A stretch of DNA of 15,470 bases, taken from positions 1 to 15,470 of the forward strand of contig JAVBOF010000040.1 of NCBI GenBank assembly GCA_031550915.1. Direction: 5' to 3'. Positions 13,540-15,470 of the stretch are shown piece after piece (positions within the stretch are counted from its first letter, which is position 1; each line of letters opens with the position of its first letter). The translations under genes and the position numbers were made by a program. The DNA is from JAVBOF01 sp031550915 (GTDB lineage Bacteria; Bacillota; Clostridia; Christensenellales; MGBC116941). The notes under the pieces were generated by a model, which worked only from the letters and a program-made list of their open reading frames with translations, ran no database searches and was not told the DNA's origin.

Positions 13540-14181
13540 ATGAATACAATGGATAAAACAAGAAAGATTGTCGTTACCGGATTACTGGCAGCCATCTGCA
13601 TAATATTGGGGCTGACCAACGTAGGAATAATCCCAATCCCTCCATTAGGTATAGCAATATTACATATCCCGGTTATAATCGGCGCTATATTGGAAGGCCC
13701 GGTTGTTGGTTTGGCATTAGGCGCGATTTTTGGTTTGACGAGTATGTATGTCGCTTTTACAACGCCGATTCCAACTAATGTGCTGTTTATGAACCCCCTG
13801 GTATCCGTATTACCTAGGCTGATAATACCTTTAACGACATATTTCAGTTATAAGGGTATGATAAAGCTTTCCAAGAAAAAGCCTAAATCAGGAAAACTTG
13901 CTGTCGTACTTGCCGCTATAATCGGCTCTTTCACGAATTCGGTATTGGTCCTGCTGGCCATTGGCCTATATATAAACGCTGTACCGGAGTTCAAAGAGCT
14001 TACCAATACGCTCATTGCATCAGCGAACTTTGGGCTTTCATATCTCGGTGTTGGACTCATAGATGGCCTGCCGACCGCCCTATTAGGTATGGGCATAATT
14101 CAGGGTATACCTGAAGCAATTGTTTGCGCTTTGCTTTCGCTGGCAATAGTTAGCGGAGTTAAGAAGTTTAGAAAAACTTAA
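13540..14181 (+). CDS. ECF transporter S component, probable pantothenate transporter (PanT-like)
   Basis: This is a 213-residue membrane protein with about five to six hydrophobic segments and a positive C-terminus (VKKFRKT), the size and layout of substrate-binding S components of energy-coupling factor transporters. The N-terminal basic residues followed by VVTGLLAAICIILGLT and the HIPVIIGAILEGPVVGLALGAIFGLTS block are typical of the ECF S family that includes BioY, RibU, FolT and PanT. No ATPase (EcfA) or EcfT gene is nearby, so it probably uses shared modules. The next gene, 14 bases on, is pantothenate kinase, which makes pantothenate the likely substrate by context. GGAGG lies five bases before the ATG. 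Confidence 0.8.
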   Translation: MNTMDKTRKIVVTGLLAAICIILGLTNVGIIPIPPLGIAILHIPVIIGAILEGPVVGLALGAIFGLTSMYVAFTTPIPTNVLFMNPLVSVLPRLIIPLTTYFSYKGMIKLSKKKPKSGKLAVVLAAIIGSFTNSVLVLLAIGLYINAVPEFKELTNTLIASANFGLSYLGVGLIDGLPTALLGMGIIQGIPEAIVCALLSLAIVSGVKKFRKT

Positions 14182-14195
14182 ATTAGGGGAATCAT

Positions 14196-14969
14196 ATGAT
14201 CTTTGTAATGGATGTTGGTAATACCAATATAAAATCTGGATTATTTGAAGGGAAAAAGCTTATCAATTCATGGCGTATAGATACGGATATGAAGAAGACA
14301 TCGGATGAATATGGAGTGCTTATTTCGTCGTTTTTCAATTATCTGGGCATCAGCAAGACGAATGTTGACGGCGTAATAATATCCTCGGTCATCCCCTCTA
14401 TAAACTATACTCTGGAGCATATGTTCGAAATATATTTCAAGAAGCAGCCTATGTTTGTGGGTCCCGGGATCAAAACCGGAATGAATATTCGGTATGATAA
14501 CCCGAAGGATCTTGGCTCCGACCGGATAGTGAACGCCATAGCGGCTTTTGAATATTATGGAGGTCCGTGCATAGTTATTGATTTTGGTACGGCAACAACG
14601 TTTGGCGTAATATCGGAAAACGGTGAGTTTTGCGGGGGCTGCATTTGCCCGGGAGTTAAAATATCGGCGGAAGCACTGACATCGAGCGCGGCAAAACTGC
14701 CAAAAGTAGAGCTGGAAAAACCGGACAAGCTCATTTGCCATAACACGGTCGCTGGCATGCAGGCAGGCATTGTTTACGGTTATGTGGGACTTGTTGATTA
14801 TATAGTGGCCAAACTTTTAATGGAAATAGGTGATCCTAAAGCCAAGGTCATTGCAACAGGCGGTATGGCGCAGCTAATCGCCTCAGAATCCACGATAATA
14901 AAAGAGATAAACAGTTTACTTACGCTACAGGGGCTCAGGATTGTTTATGAACGCAATATAGCAGGCTAA
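14196..14969 (+). CDS. coaX: Type III pantothenate kinase
   Basis: This is a 257-residue ASKHA-fold kinase that phosphorylates pantothenate, the first step of coenzyme A synthesis. CoaX enzymes are not feedback-inhibited by CoA and need a monovalent cation such as K+. Diagnostic motifs are MDVGNTNIKSGLF (5-17, phosphate binding), NPKDLGSDRIVNAIAA with the catalytic aspartate of GSDR, IDFGTATTF and GGCICPGVKISAEAL. Length is normal. AGGGGA precedes the ATG. It follows the ECF S component by 14 bases, forming an uptake-plus-activation pair for pantothenate. Confidence 0.96.
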   Translation: MIFVMDVGNTNIKSGLFEGKKLINSWRIDTDMKKTSDEYGVLISSFFNYLGISKTNVDGVIISSVIPSINYTLEHMFEIYFKKQPMFVGPGIKTGMNIRYDNPKDLGSDRIVNAIAAFEYYGGPCIVIDFGTATTFGVISENGEFCGGCICPGVKISAEALTSSAAKLPKVELEKPDKLICHNTVAGMQAGIVYGYVGLVDYIVAKLLMEIGDPKAKVIATGGMAQLIASESTIIKEINSLLTLQGLRIVYERNIAG

Positions 14970-15016
14970 TACTTTAGGTAGCATTATATACATGGTCAGT
15001 TGAAAGGGTGTTATGT

Positions 15017-15470
15017 ATGAAAGATATTAAAATTGGTTTACTTGGCTTTGGTACAGTAGGGTACGGAGTTTACAAGGTTTTTGAAGAAAACGGAGCGGAT
15101 ATCGCGCACCGTGAAGGCGTAGATATAAAAGTAAAAAAAGCCCTTGTTAAGGATATGGATGAGCCTAATGTGCCGTTTGCCGCACCTGGTGTGTGCACGG
15201 TAGATATAAATGAGATTATCGAAGATGAGGAAATCAGACTGGTGATCGAATGCCTTGGCGGAGCTGAGCCTGCACGTACATTTATTTTAAAGGCAATGGC
15301 TTCAGGCAAGCATATCGTAACATCCAACAAGGAGGTTATAGCCAAACATTGGCCGGAGCTTGAAGCGGCCGCGCGAAAGAATAACGCGGGTCTTTATATT
15401 GAAGGTACGGTTGGCGGAGGAATTCCAATAATAAAAACCATTATAGACAGTATGCAGGCCAACAATATCA
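15017..15470 (+). CDS. hom: Homoserine dehydrogenase (5' part, runs off the right edge)
   Basis: 151 codons are visible. The N-terminus MKDIKIGLLGFGTVGYGVYK is a Rossmann NAD(P) motif (GFGTVG, 10-15). ECLGG, the SGKHIVTSNKEV block and the catalytic-domain opening YIEGTVGGGIPIIKT then match homoserine dehydrogenase, which reduces aspartate semialdehyde to homoserine for threonine and methionine synthesis. GAAAGGG lies ahead of the ATG at 15017; the nearby ATG at 15013 is out of frame. The C-terminus, including any ACT domain, is outside the window, so regulation by threonine cannot be judged. Confidence 0.93.
   Translation, partial: MKDIKIGLLGFGTVGYGVYKVFEENGADIAHREGVDIKVKKALVKDMDEPNVPFAAPGVCTVDINEIIEDEEIRLVIECLGGAEPARTFILKAMASGKHIVTSNKEVIAKHWPELEAAARKNNAGLYIEGTVGGGIPIIKTIIDSMQANNI

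Noticed and set aside
1..15470. tRNA, rRNA, CRISPR, transposase, integrase, prophage or toxin-antitoxin genes
   Set aside because: Looked for on both strands; no cloverleaf, regular repeat array or matching protein signature found.

Overview
The window reads as a chromosomal segment of an anaerobic Gram-positive bacterium of the class Clostridia. The evidence is a [FeFe]-hydrogenase-like protein with clostridial-type partners, CIRCE-controlled groESL, the gerM-rph-rdgB-yfcE gene order familiar from Bacillota, a PstA/DarA cyclic-di-AMP receptor, an ECF transporter S component next to type III pantothenate kinase, and strong AGGAGG-type ribosome binding sites. Coding density is high and base composition looks even. 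I see no mobile element, CRISPR array, tRNA or rRNA.

Left block (1-3017, minus strand): a compact signalling-type operon. In order of transcription it encodes a DRTGG-domain protein, a SpoIIAB/RsbW-like HATPase, a [FeFe]-hydrogenase-like protein with the mark of sensory (HydS-type) enzymes (alanine at the proton-transfer cysteine), a second DRTGG-domain paralogue, and a PHP-domain phosphoesterase that runs off the left edge. Two stop/start overlaps (TAATG and ATGA) and a good promoter inside the 3' end of the preceding gene support one transcript. This is the best candidate in the window for an under-described system: a possible H2/redox sensing module.

Middle-left block (3069-6309, minus strand): a membrane-anchored SPOR-domain protein starting at TTG, a DarA/PstA c-di-AMP receptor with its own terminator, an MFS transporter with a clear promoter, and a ComEB-like dCMP deaminase with a terminator.

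Divergent region (6310-6652): this intergenic stretch separates the deaminase from groESL. It holds a nested inverted repeat, a possible 43-codon small ORF, the CIRCE operator and two leader hairpins.

Right block (6653-15470, plus strand): groES-groEL; an NFACT/RqcH ribosome quality control protein; the gerM-rph-rdgB-yfcE cluster; an ECF S component (probably pantothenate) with coaX; and the 5' part of homoserine dehydrogenase. The notable point here is rdgB. Its conserved N-terminus and ribosome binding site place the start on an ACG codon at 12310, so start-codon rules limited to ATG/GTG/TTG would lose 30 residues that carry the substrate-binding TxNxxK motif.
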